64,000 nt of DNA, taken from the NCBI GenBank assembly GCA_017397845.1, contig JAFQHU010000004.1, positions 78,041 to 142,040 of the forward strand. The letters run 5' to 3'. The stretch is from Clostridia bacterium. GTDB lineage: Bacteria; Bacillota; Clostridia; Oscillospirales; Acutalibacteraceae. The first letter of the stretch is position 1; each line of letters starts with the position of its first letter. Shown here piece by piece: positions 53,759-61,913 of this stretch. The notes under the pieces were generated by a model. It ran no database searches, had not been told where the DNA came from, and was given only the letters and a program-made list of their open reading frames with translations. The position numbers and the translations under genes were made by a program.

Positions 53759-56700
53759 ATGAAAGCTTTCAGAAGAAATATTTTATTCTTTTCCTTTATT
53801 ATCAGCCTTTTTTCAGTGTTATTTCTTCCGGCGTCAGCGGCAAATGACGGGTGGACTTATGCAAACAGTCTTCCGAGCGGAATAAATTCTTCAAAGTATA
53901 CAATTCAGTATAACAATATTTACAGAAAAACAGCAAAAATGTCTCCGGGAACCGGGTGGACAAACAAAGGCTTCGCTTACAGTCAATATGAAAACTACGG
54001 AGAACCTTACTTTTCAGATATTGAGCTTCCTACAGGTGATACCAGAGTTGCATTGAGTTATAATTATTACCATTGGTGCGGCAGGAGCACCGGTATAAGA
54101 GTAAACTTTACCATGAGCGGAGCATACAATCATTATGACGGCATTAATCCCGGTAATTTTTATGAAGCTGCATGTTATACAGATGATGACGACCCTCGGT
54201 ATAAATCCTATCGGCTCAAATACTATGACGGCAGTGACGTTTACTGTCATTCGGGTTTTTCTTGCGACGGAAGCTACGGTACTCATGGAGCACACTCCTA
54301 TATATGGTATAAAACTACTAAATATCAGGACAGAGTAAAGGTCGATTATTATAACTACGAAAAGCAGTCGGGTTGGGTAATGAAGGCCGATTCTTCCGCT
54401 TATTCATATACCGTAAGATATAAATTAAATCATACCCATACATATAGCGGATGGAAGGTAACACAAAAGGCAACCTTTACAAAGGATGGCAGCCAATACA
54501 GGTTGTGTACGGGCTGCAAAGACAAACAGACAGCGAAAATACCTAAGCTTTCTTCCGTGAAACTTTCAAAAACATCATATAGCTATAACGGAAAAACCAA
54601 AAAGCCGACTGTTACCCTTAAAAATTCAAACGGAGTAAAAATTGACTCGAAGTATTACAAGGTCACATATTCATCCGGAAGAAAAAATATAGGAACATAT
54701 AAGGTGACCGTAAAGCTTAAGGGAAGCTGTTACAGTGGCACCAAGACTTTGAAATTCAAAATTGTTCCTCCTCAGATAAAAAATCTGAGAGCAAAAACGG
54801 GTAAAAATTCAGTTACGCTTCAGTGGGATAAGGTTTCGGGAAATAATATTAAATACAGAGTTTATTCTTATAATTCTGCGACCAAAAAACTGACTTATCT
54901 TCAGACCTTAACTTCAAATAAGATTACATATAAATCCCTTAAAAGCAGTGCCAAATACAGTTTCGTCGTTAAAGCATCAAAAAAGATAGGGGATACAACC
55001 TATTATTCAAAGGAGTCTGCTCCCGTAACGGTTCAGCCTTACGGTAAACCTGAAAAGGTAGTCGGACTTAAGGCTTCTTCGAAAACATCCGAAACGGTGA
55101 CTTTAAAATGGAATAAGGCAAGCGGAAATAAAGTAGTATACTATGTATATTCTTATAACTCATCTGACGGTAAATATAAAAAACTCGGAAAAACATCTTC
55201 AAACAAATATACCGTAAAAAATCTCAAACCTAAAAAAACATACAAATATGCGGTCAGAGCGTACTCCTCGGCCGGTAAAGGTTATTTCGGTTCAATGTCT
55301 GCTGTTTACACCGTTAAGACAAATGCAAAGCCCAAGGCACCGTCTGTGGGTACTGTTGTTCTTTCGACAGAGCGTAAGCTTAATACTGTTTCGGTTAAAT
55401 GGACAGCAAACAGCAATGCAACGGGATATAAAATTTACAGAAGCACAACCGGAAAGGATGATTCTTATGTATGTATCAAAAAGATTGAATCCTCCGCTGT
55501 GAGCAGCTTTACCGACACAACTGTATTGCCGGCTAAAACATATTATTATAAGGTGCGTTCCTACAAGAAAAACGGCAGTGAAGCCGCACACGGTTCTTAC
55601 AGTACAGCCAAAAAAATTTCTACCTATTCTGCATGGAAAGAAAATCTGAATCTTTCTGATTTTTCGTTCCGCTTCGAAAACTATATAACAGATTTCGGAT
55701 ATGATAAGCATCCCGAATACCCTAATTTCAGAATTCCTTTGTCTTCTTTCCAACTTGTTTTCGGAAAAACCGCTTTAGCAGATCAGGTTTATGCAAATCA
55801 TTATTCAAACGGTAGATATTGGAACGGCAGCTGTTACGGAATGGCTGCGGCGGCATCCTTGTTTAACGTGCGTACTTCCGGTGTTCGGGTTTCAGATTTC
55901 AGCCCACAGGCGCTTAGACCCTATGACCTCGGTGTCAAAGATTTCAGCACGTCGCTCGGCATTGATTTGACTACATTTATTGAAGCACTTCATGTATCAC
56001 AAAGCTCAAGCTATCTTAATGATAAATGGGTATACAATGATTACGATAAGCTTCTCAATGCGGTCAATAACGTTTCGTTTACAGGTAAGCCTGTAATTAT
56101 CAGCGTAAGAAAAAATGATGAAGGTCATGCTCTTTTGGGCTATTGGGCCTATAAACCCAACAATTCCGAAATAAGAATACAGGTTTATGACTGTAACCAT
56201 CCGAATACTGATAAAGAGATTATTCTTTATACAAATTCAAACGGAAAAATCACAGGCTGGTTTTACGATTTGGGCTTTAGCGAACCCACATATTACGGAA
56301 CAAATTATCCCACATCTGTTATCAGATATCTTGAATATGATTTTTATTCAAAAATTTGGACGGACAGACCTGAATTCCGTGCGAGTCTTACAAAAAGCAA
56401 TACTCTTATCACAAATTCTGAAAATATCAGCATATACGGTGAAGACAATAATATTGTCGCAGTATTGAATGACGGAAAAATAACCGAAGGTGACAAAGAT
56501 ATTTATGTCGCTGATGAGTTTGGATTTAGCGGTGAAGAATCCGGTTCAACGGTGCTTTATATGCCAGCGGACAGAACATATACTGTAGTTAACAATGACA
56601 GAGATATTACCACCTTTGAAGCAACGATGGTAAATGTTGACAGAAGTGCAGGGGTTTCCACAGAGGCTGATTGCATAACCTTTACCGTAAGTGACAGCGA

Positions 56701-56896
56701 AAAGGTTAATTCCGTCTGTGTCGATGCAGAGAAAAACGAGGAATACAGCATAGTTCTGGATTATTCAGAAGATCTTGAAAATGAGTCTGTTGAAATATCG
56801 GGTAAAGGCTGCGGTGAAACAGTTAATGTTGTTCAGGAAGGACAGACACTGATTCTCGATAACTGCGACGGAGCCGAGGTTAATGTAGGCGGTTGA
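53759..56896 (+). CDS. Large secreted protein with FN3 repeats and a papain-like cysteine-peptidase-like domain
   Basis: The 1045-residue protein has a signal peptide (about 1-27, cut near ASA-AND) and an N-terminal beta-rich region with many Tyr (30-230). It continues with a bacterial Ig-like repeat (about 265-337), three fibronectin type III domains (about 338-428, 432-522 and 526-622), then a peptidase-like domain: GSCYGMAAA with Cys692, EGHALLGYW with His790 and VYDCNHP with Asp811, a plausible Cys-His-Asp triad. A beta-rich tail follows. No LPxTG or dockerin is seen. It is likely exported and active on extracellular or wall-linked proteins; activity is inferred. Own promoter and terminator. 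Confidence 0.82.
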   Translation: MKAFRRNILFFSFIISLFSVLFLPASAANDGWTYANSLPSGINSSKYTIQYNNIYRKTAKMSPGTGWTNKGFAYSQYENYGEPYFSDIELPTGDTRVALSYNYYHWCGRSTGIRVNFTMSGAYNHYDGINPGNFYEAACYTDDDDPRYKSYRLKYYDGSDVYCHSGFSCDGSYGTHGAHSYIWYKTTKYQDRVKVDYYNYEKQSGWVMKADSSAYSYTVRYKLNHTHTYSGWKVTQKATFTKDGSQYRLCTGCKDKQTAKIPKLSSVKLSKTSYSYNGKTKKPTVTLKNSNGVKIDSKYYKVTYSSGRKNIGTYKVTVKLKGSCYSGTKTLKFKIVPPQIKNLRAKTGKNSVTLQWDKVSGNNIKYRVYSYNSATKKLTYLQTLTSNKITYKSLKSSAKYSFVVKASKKIGDTTYYSKESAPVTVQPYGKPEKVVGLKASSKTSETVTLKWNKASGNKVVYYVYSYNSSDGKYKKLGKTSSNKYTVKNLKPKKTYKYAVRAYSSAGKGYFGSMSAVYTVKTNAKPKAPSVGTVVLSTERKLNTVSVKWTANSNATGYKIYRSTTGKDDSYVCIKKIESSAVSSFTDTTVLPAKTYYYKVRSYKKNGSEAAHGSYSTAKKISTYSAWKENLNLSDFSFRFENYITDFGYDKHPEYPNFRIPLSSFQLVFGKTALADQVYANHYSNGRYWNGSCYGMAAAASLFNVRTSGVRVSDFSPQALRPYDLGVKDFSTSLGIDLTTFIEALHVSQSSSYLNDKWVYNDYDKLLNAVNNVSFTGKPVIISVRKNDEGHALLGYWAYKPNNSEIRIQVYDCNHPNTDKEIILYTNSNGKITGWFYDLGFSEPTYYGTNYPTSVIRYLEYDFYSKIWTDRPEFRASLTKSNTLITNSENISIYGEDNNIVAVLNDGKITEGDKDIYVADEFGFSGEESGSTVLYMPADRTYTVVNNDRDITTFEATMVNVDRSAGVSTEADCITFTVSDSEKVNSVCVDAEKNEEYSIVLDYSEDLENESVEISGKGCGETVNVVQEGQTLILDNCDGAEVNVGG

Positions 56897-56940
56897 CAGT
56901 CCGGCAGAAAGCAGCTCATCGCTAAAATATTAATAACATT

Positions 56941-56979
56941 GAGCACAGAGAGTACTTGAAAAGCTCTCTGTGCTTTTTG
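56941..56979 (+). terminator. Intrinsic terminator after the FN3 protein gene
   Basis: GCACAGAGAG pairs with CTCTCTGTGC across an 11-base loop and is followed by TTTTTG. Confidence 0.88.
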
Positions 56980-57079
56980 TCTTTTTGTAAATTTTTCTAA
57001 AAATAAACCTATCATTATTTCTCTTTTTGTAAAATGTAAAAAAAATGCAATTCATCCGATAATATCATTAAATAAACAC

Positions 57080-57108
57080 TTGATTTCTTGTTTGTATAGT
57101 GTTAGAAT
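57080..57108 (+). promoter_or_regulatory. Promoter of the CofE-like / GMP synthase pair
   Basis: TTGATT (57080-57085) and TAGAAT (57103-57108) are separated by 17 bases. Confidence 0.6.
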
Positions 57109-57174
57109 ATAGTGTAAATTTATCAGTAAATCTGATATTACCAAAAGTCTTATTAAATAAGGGGTAATGTATCA

Positions 57175-58368
57175 ATGGAAAGAAAAGTAGGTACCGTATC
57201 GAGAGGCATCCGTTGTCCCATCATCCGTGAGGGTGACAATCTTGCACAAATCGTATGTGACAGCGTTATTGAAGCTGCCGAAAGTGAAGGCTTCGCACTC
57301 CGTGATAAGGATGTTGTGGCAGTTACAGAGTCTATCCTTGCCAGAGCACAGGGTAACTATGCTTCTGTAGAGGCTATCGCAAAGGATGTAAAGAAAAAGC
57401 TTGGCGGTGAAACTGTCGGCGTGATTTTTCCGATTCTTTCGAGAAACCGTTTTGCCATCTGTCTTCGCGGCATCGCTATGGGATGTAAAAAAATTGTTCT
57501 GATGCTCAGTTATCCAAGCGATGAAGTAGGTAACCATCTTCTTACCTATGACCAGCTCGACGAAGCAGGCGTAAACCCTTACAGTGATGTGCTCACTGAA
57601 GCAAAATACCGTGAGCTTTTCGGCGAAAACAAGCATGAGTTCACAGGTGTTGATTATGTGGAATATTACTCAAATCTTATCAAAGAATGCGGTGCAGAGT
57701 GTGAGGTTGTTTTCGCTAACCAGGCAAAGGCAATTCTTGATTATGCAGACTGTATCCTTAACTGTGACATTCATACCAGAGCACGTACAAAGAGGCTTCT
57801 TTTAGCTGCCGGTGCAAAGGTTGTATGCAGTCTTGACGAAATCCTCACCGAATCTGTTGACGGCAACGGCTTTAATGAAAACTTCGGACTTTTAGGTTCA
57901 AACAAGTCAACAGAAAATACCGTTAAGCTTTTCCCCAGAGAGTGCAACGATTTTGTAAACAAAACACAGAAGCTTCTTGTTGAAAAGACAGGTAAGAAAA
58001 TCGAGGTTATGGTTTACGGTGACGGCGCATTCAAAGATCCCCAGGGTAAAATCTGGGAGCTTGCAGACCCCTGCGTTTCACCCGGATATACAGACGGACT
58101 TAAGGGCACACCCAACGAGCTCAAGCTTAAATATCTTGCCGATAATGATTTCGCAGGCCTTACAGGACAGGAGCTCAAGGATGCTATTTCAAAGAGAATT
58201 GCAGAAAAGGGCGACGAAAGCCTTGTAGGCAATATGGCTTCACAGGGTACCACTCCCAGACAATTTACTGACCTTATCGGTTCACTTTGTGACCTTACTA
58301 GCGGTTCAGGTGACAAAGGTACACCTGTAGTGCTTGTTCAGGGTTACTTCGATAATTATACGAATTGA
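57175..58368 (+). CDS. CofE-like protein (coenzyme F420-0:gamma-glutamyl ligase family)
   Basis: The 397-residue product resembles the F420-0:L-glutamate ligase fold, with VSRGIRCPIIREGDNLAQIV, the DKDVVAVTESILARAQGN segment that fits the family GTP/metal site, and SRNRFAICLRGIAMG. A C-terminal part contains VYGDGAFKDP and GTTPRQFTDLIGSL. Clostridia are not known to make F420, and no other F420 gene is here, so the true substrate is probably different and may still be an amide ligation of glutamate or another amino acid. It lies 49 bases before the GMP synthase gene and is likely co-transcribed with it. Start ATG after AAGGGG. Confidence 0.75.
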   Translation: MERKVGTVSRGIRCPIIREGDNLAQIVCDSVIEAAESEGFALRDKDVVAVTESILARAQGNYASVEAIAKDVKKKLGGETVGVIFPILSRNRFAICLRGIAMGCKKIVLMLSYPSDEVGNHLLTYDQLDEAGVNPYSDVLTEAKYRELFGENKHEFTGVDYVEYYSNLIKECGAECEVVFANQAKAILDYADCILNCDIHTRARTKRLLLAAGAKVVCSLDEILTESVDGNGFNENFGLLGSNKSTENTVKLFPRECNDFVNKTQKLLVEKTGKKIEVMVYGDGAFKDPQGKIWELADPCVSPGYTDGLKGTPNELKLKYLADNDFAGLTGQELKDAISKRIAEKGDESLVGNMASQGTTPRQFTDLIGSLCDLTSGSGDKGTPVVLVQGYFDNYTN

Positions 58369-58417
58369 GTTTATAACAGCTAATAATATATTAAAATAAT
58401 TCAAGGAGGACAATTTT

Positions 58418-59422
58418 ATGGAAATGGAAAAGAAAGAATTACCGGTAAGACCTGCCGATATGGCTGAAATCAAAACACCGGAACTTGCGAAAGCTTTTAT
58501 CGATGAGCAGATTGCTGCTATTCGTGAAAGAGTCGGAGACAAAAGAGTGCTTCTTGCTCTTTCGGGCGGTGTGGATTCATCAGTTGTTGCGGCTCTTCTT
58601 ATCAAGGCTATCGGCAAAAATCTCCTTTGCGTACATGTTAATCATGGTCTTATGCGTAAGAATGAAAGCGAAGGTGTAATTGACCTTTTTAAAAATCAGC
58701 TCGGTGCAGAGCTTATTTACCGTGATGAAACAGACCGTTTCCTTGGACTTCTTGAAGGTGTAAGCGATCCTGAAAAGAAAAGAAAAATCATAGGTGAAGA
58801 ATTTATCAAAGTTTTCGATGAAGAAGCCGCAAAGCACGGTGATATTCCTTATCTTGCCCAAGGTACAATCTATCCTGACATCACTGAAAGCAAAGACGGA
58901 ATTAAGGCACATCACAATGTTGGAGGCCTTCCTGACGGCGAAGAAATGATTCTTGAGCTTGTTGAACCTCTTATGTTCCTTTATAAGGACGAGGTAAGAG
59001 TTGTAGGTAAGGCATTGGGGCTTTCCGATGAGCTTGTTAACCGTCAGCCCTTCCCCGGTCCCGGACTTGGTGTACGTTGTCTCGGTGCAATTACCCGTGA
59101 CCGTCTTGATGCTCTCCGTGAAGCAGATGCAATTCTCCGTGAAGAATTTGATAAGTGCGGACTTTCAAAGACCGTATGGCAGTATTTTATTTCTGTTCCT
59201 GATTTTACCAGTGTTGGTTCAAGAAACGGTAAACGCTACGAAGGTTGGCCCGCAATCATCCGTGCAGTAAATACAGAAAAGGCACTCACAGCCACAATTG
59301 AAGAGATCCCTTATGAAGTTCTTCACCGTATAACAGATCGTATTACACACGAAGTTGACGGTATCAACCGTGTAGTATATGACCTCACTCCGAAGCCGAC
59401 CGGCACTATTGAGTGGGAATAA
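58418..59422 (+). CDS. guaA: GMP synthase ATP-pyrophosphatase subunit, lacking the glutaminase domain
   Basis: The 334-residue product covers only the synthetase half of GuaA: the PP-loop SGGVDSS (49-55), the HVNHGLMRKNE segment, QGTIYPD, HHNVGGLP, and the dimerization domain ending LTPKPTGTIEWE. The normal bacterial enzyme is about 510 residues with an N-terminal class-I glutaminase domain, and no such domain lies upstream. It therefore needs ammonia or a separately encoded glutaminase, as in archaeal two-subunit GMP synthase. It adenylates XMP and aminates it to GMP. AAGGAGGACAATTTT precedes the start. Its 3' end is the insertion site of a mobile element. Confidence 0.92.
   Translation: MEMEKKELPVRPADMAEIKTPELAKAFIDEQIAAIRERVGDKRVLLALSGGVDSSVVAALLIKAIGKNLLCVHVNHGLMRKNESEGVIDLFKNQLGAELIYRDETDRFLGLLEGVSDPEKKRKIIGEEFIKVFDEEAAKHGDIPYLAQGTIYPDITESKDGIKAHHNVGGLPDGEEMILELVEPLMFLYKDEVRVVGKALGLSDELVNRQPFPGPGLGVRCLGAITRDRLDALREADAILREEFDKCGLSKTVWQYFISVPDFTSVGSRNGKRYEGWPAIIRAVNTEKALTATIEEIPYEVLHRITDRITHEVDGINRVVYDLTPKPTGTIEWE
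59411..59422. other. Likely attL core at the 3' end of the GMP synthase gene
   Basis: GAGTGGGAATAA encodes the last codons of the gene and its stop. The integrase of the adjacent element begins 1.1 kb away, and guaA 3' ends are known insertion targets for tyrosine-integrase islands. The second copy should lie beyond the window. TGATAC repeats at 59483, 59494 and 59604 may be protein-binding sites. Confidence 0.5.
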
Positions 59423-59537
59423 GTAAACGAAAGCTCGTGAGCCCAGTAAAATAAAGGGTTTCGGGATTTTCAAAAAGCCTTGTGATACCAATTTGATACT
59501 GTATCCGGCTTTTCCACATAATTTCATACAAGAGAAA

Positions 59538-59585
59538 ACCTCTCTCGTTTGAACACTTAGTTCATTCGAGAGAGGTATTTTTTTA
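59538..59585 (+). terminator. Terminator at the left end of the mobile element
   Basis: ACCTCTCTCG pairs with CGAGAGAGGT, with TGAAC/GTTCA inside the loop, and ATTTTTTTAT follows. Confidence 0.88.
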
Positions 59586-59628
59586 TGACATTTTTCGATA
59601 GCGTGATACTGCAACACGATCCTGAAAA

Positions 59629-60249
59629 ATCGATATAAAAGTAAACATTTTATAAACTTGGGTAAATTTAGGTTACCAAACCCTAGTTTTTCGTGCGGTA
59701 TAGAAGTGAATGGGGATTTTAAGTGTTTTTTTTGAAAAAATTCAAAAAAATTTTCGCTCAAACACGATTTTAGTCAGAAATATATAGTGAGAGAACAATT
59801 TTTGAATTTTAAAGAATTTTTGGTGAGCAGATCCTGTTTTTTGTTGCGGTATAGTAGTGAGGGGTAATTTTAAGTGCTTTTAACAGGTTTAAAAATTTCT
59901 AAAAATATGGTTATCAAAAGTATTTAAAATGTGCGGTATAGAAGTAGAGAGTGTTTTAGTTTTTTGAAAATCTAAAAACTTTTATTTAGAGTGTCTCCAT
60001 TTTGAGAAAAAATGTCCGTAAATAAGTGAAAGGAAGTTTTGAACAATTTGAAAACATTTCGGTTTTGGGGTTTCCATTTGGCTTCTCCCAGTCCGTATAG
60101 GTGAAAGTTGTTTTAAATATTTTTAAAATAAACAGATGCATACTTGCCAAAAGTCAAAAAATTGTCCGTAGGAAAGTTGAGAGATAAAAAGTTTATTAAG
60201 AAAACTTCCGCTTTTGCTTGTAAATTGTCCGTTATAAAGTAGAGGGTAA
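59629..60249. repeat. Array of about nine degenerate TGYSCGTATARAAGTGA-like repeats, period about 75 bp
   Basis: Copies begin at 59629, 59694, 59773, 59845, 59932, 60013, 60090, 60163 and 60226. The clearest are TGCGGTATAGAAGTGAATGG (59694), TGCGGTATAGTAGTGAGGGG (59845), TGCGGTATAGAAGTAGAGAG (59932), TGTCCGTAAATAAGTGAAAG (60013) and TGTCCGTTATAAAGTAGAGG (60226). The copies at 59629 and 59773 are weak. Intervals are 65, 79, 72, 87, 81, 77, 73 and 63 bases, filled with AT-rich sequence. No gene is seen across 59423-60316. Confidence 0.75.
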
Positions 60250-60316
60250 TTTGTATTTCGTATTCAATGTCGGGCAACCGACTTGTAATAAATCTTAAAG
60301 AAAGGAGAACAAACAC

Positions 60317-60499
60317 ATGGCAGTACTTATGAATGCAAAGGAAATCAGCGAAGAACTCGGTATTTCCAAAACTCTTGCTTATGATATTATGCAGAAGCTC
60401 AACAAAGAGCTTGAAGCAAAGGGCTATTTCGTAATCAAGGGTAAAGTGAGCCGCCGTTATCTGTCAGAGCAGATTTACGGTATGCCCAAAGAAAAATAA
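60317..60499 (+). CDS. Excisionase-like small DNA-binding protein
   Basis: The 60-residue product contains a winged-helix or MerR-like helix-turn-helix (MNAKEISEELGISKTLAYDIMQKLN) and a short basic wing, RRYLSEQIYG. It lies 18 bases before the integrase, the usual place for an Xis protein that sets the direction of recombination. AAAGGAGAACAAACAC precedes the ATG. It may also bind the repeat array just upstream, but this is inference. Confidence 0.78.
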   Translation: MAVLMNAKEISEELGISKTLAYDIMQKLNKELEAKGYFVIKGKVSRRYLSEQIYGMPKEK

Positions 60500-60517
60500 T
60501 AAGAAAGGATTGATTCA

Positions 60518-61588
60518 ATGGCTGTATACAAAGACAGCAAAAGAGGTACGTGGTATGTATTGGTGTACTATACGAACTGGAAGGGTGAAAGCGACCGAAA
60601 AATGAAGCGTGGCTTCAAGACCCGTAAGGAAGCGGTCGCTTGGGAAAACACATTTCTCAACAAAAACACAGGTGACCTGAATATGACCTTCGCAGAGTTC
60701 TGTGACATTTACAAAAGCGACCTCGAGGAACGCTTGAAGGAAAATACCTGGGTAATGAAAACAAGCGTTATTGAGCTTAAGATTTTGCCGTACTTCAAGA
60801 AAAAGAAGATGTGCGAAATCAAGGTGTCAGATGTCATTGCCTGGCAGAAGGAAATGATGGCGTACCGTGATAAAGACGGTCAGCCTTATGCATCGGGTTA
60901 TCTTAAAACGATTCATAATCAGCTCAGCGCAATCTTTAATCACGCCGTAAGGTTTTATGAGCTTCCCTCAAACCCTGCGGCAAAGGTAGGCAATATGGGC
61001 CGAGAGAACACAAAGGAAATGCTCTTTTGGACGAAAGAGGAGTATATGAAATTCGCTGATTCGATGATGGACAAGCCCTTATCCTATTACGCATTTGAAA
61101 TGCTTTATTGGTGCGGTATCCGCCTCGGTGAGCTGCTTGCTCTAACTTACGGTGATTTTGATTTTGAAAAGAAAACCGTAAGAATAAACAAGTCGTATCA
61201 GTGCATTAAGGGCAAAGACGTTGTTACTACACCGAAAACTAAAAAAAGTAACAGAACAATCGTGATGCCTGACTTTCTCTGTGATGAAATGAAAATTTAT
61301 TTCAAAGGTCTTTACAAGCCGAGGAAGAACGACAGAGTATTTCTCATAACCAAGGCTTATCTTCATAGTGAAATGCGAAGAGGCTGCAAAGAAACAGGAG
61401 TTAAGAAAATCCGTATTCACGATTTGAGACATTCACATGTTTCACTTCTCATTGATATGGGATTCACTCCTCTTGCTATTGCGGACAGAGTAGGTCACGA
61501 GAGTATAGACATCACTTACCGTTATGCACATCTCTTCCCGTCAAAGCAAACAGAGATAGCAGAGAAATTAAATATGGAGCGTGAATAA
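60518..61588 (+). CDS. int: Tyrosine-type site-specific integrase
   Basis: The 356-residue product has an N-terminal arm-binding domain (1-50, AVYKDSKRGTWYVLVYY), a core-binding domain (about 55-155) and a catalytic domain with all key residues: Arg202 (GIRLGELLAL), Lys240 (TPKTKKSNR), His301-Arg304 (HDLRHSH), His327 (VGHES) and the nucleophile Tyr336 (YRYAHLF). It drives integration and excision of the element, here at the GMP synthase 3' end. The ribosome site AAGAAAGGATTG lies upstream. The next gene overlaps or follows within one base. Confidence 0.95.
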   Translation: MAVYKDSKRGTWYVLVYYTNWKGESDRKMKRGFKTRKEAVAWENTFLNKNTGDLNMTFAEFCDIYKSDLEERLKENTWVMKTSVIELKILPYFKKKKMCEIKVSDVIAWQKEMMAYRDKDGQPYASGYLKTIHNQLSAIFNHAVRFYELPSNPAAKVGNMGRENTKEMLFWTKEEYMKFADSMMDKPLSYYAFEMLYWCGIRLGELLALTYGDFDFEKKTVRINKSYQCIKGKDVVTTPKTKKSNRTIVMPDFLCDEMKIYFKGLYKPRKNDRVFLITKAYLHSEMRRGCKETGVKKIRIHDLRHSHVSLLIDMGFTPLAIADRVGHESIDITYRYAHLFPSKQTEIAEKLNMERE

Positions 61589-61589
61589 A

Positions 61590-61913
61590 GTGTCAGCGAA
61601 AAATTTAGACAAGCACAACCGTTTTCGCAGTATAACGGTGGGGTTCAGAGTATCGCCTGAAGAGAACGAGCAGATAAACAAGGTCGTTGCGATTTCGGGA
61701 CTTAGCAAACAGGAATACTGCTATCGCCGCTGTATGCAGCAGGACATTGTTGTGCAGGGAGGTAATCCGAGAGTGTTCAAGGCGTTGAGAAATAATCTTG
61801 CCCAGGTACTTGAAGAGCTTAAAAACAAAAATGAAGTGCCCGATGAGATGCTTGAAATAATAAAGCTCATCACGGTAACGCTTCAGGGATTGAAAGGAGA
61901 CTTTAATGAATGA
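61590..61913 (+). CDS. MobC-like relaxosome accessory protein (ribbon-helix-helix)
   Basis: The product is 107 residues from the GTG at 61590, ten bases after GGAG. A GTG at 61581 inside the end of int could add three residues. The pattern RSITVGFRVSPEENEQINKVVAISGLSKQEYCYRRCM resembles the ribbon-helix-helix of MobC/MbeC proteins that help the relaxase open the transfer origin. The rest is helical. It overlaps the next gene by eight bases. Grouping with a MobV relaxase supports a mobilization role. Confidence 0.7.
   Translation: MSAKNLDKHNRFRSITVGFRVSPEENEQINKVVAISGLSKQEYCYRRCMQQDIVVQGGNPRVFKALRNNLAQVLEELKNKNEVPDEMLEIIKLITVTLQGLKGDFNE

Noticed and set aside
57175..58368. Evidence for an F420 pathway
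   Set aside because: One CofE-like gene alone is not enough, and no companion genes occur in the window.
59219..59761. 180-codon minus-strand frame over the GMP synthase end
   Set aside because: It overlaps a certain gene on the opposite strand and the attL region, has no ribosome site, and no recognisable sequence.
59629..60249. CRISPR-like array
   Set aside because: Repeats are too diverged, spacing varies from 63 to 87 bases, the units are not exact, and no cas gene is nearby.
60113..60316. 67-codon minus-strand frame in the repeat array
   Set aside because: Low-complexity AT-rich translation with no ribosome site. Its frame follows the repeat sequence.
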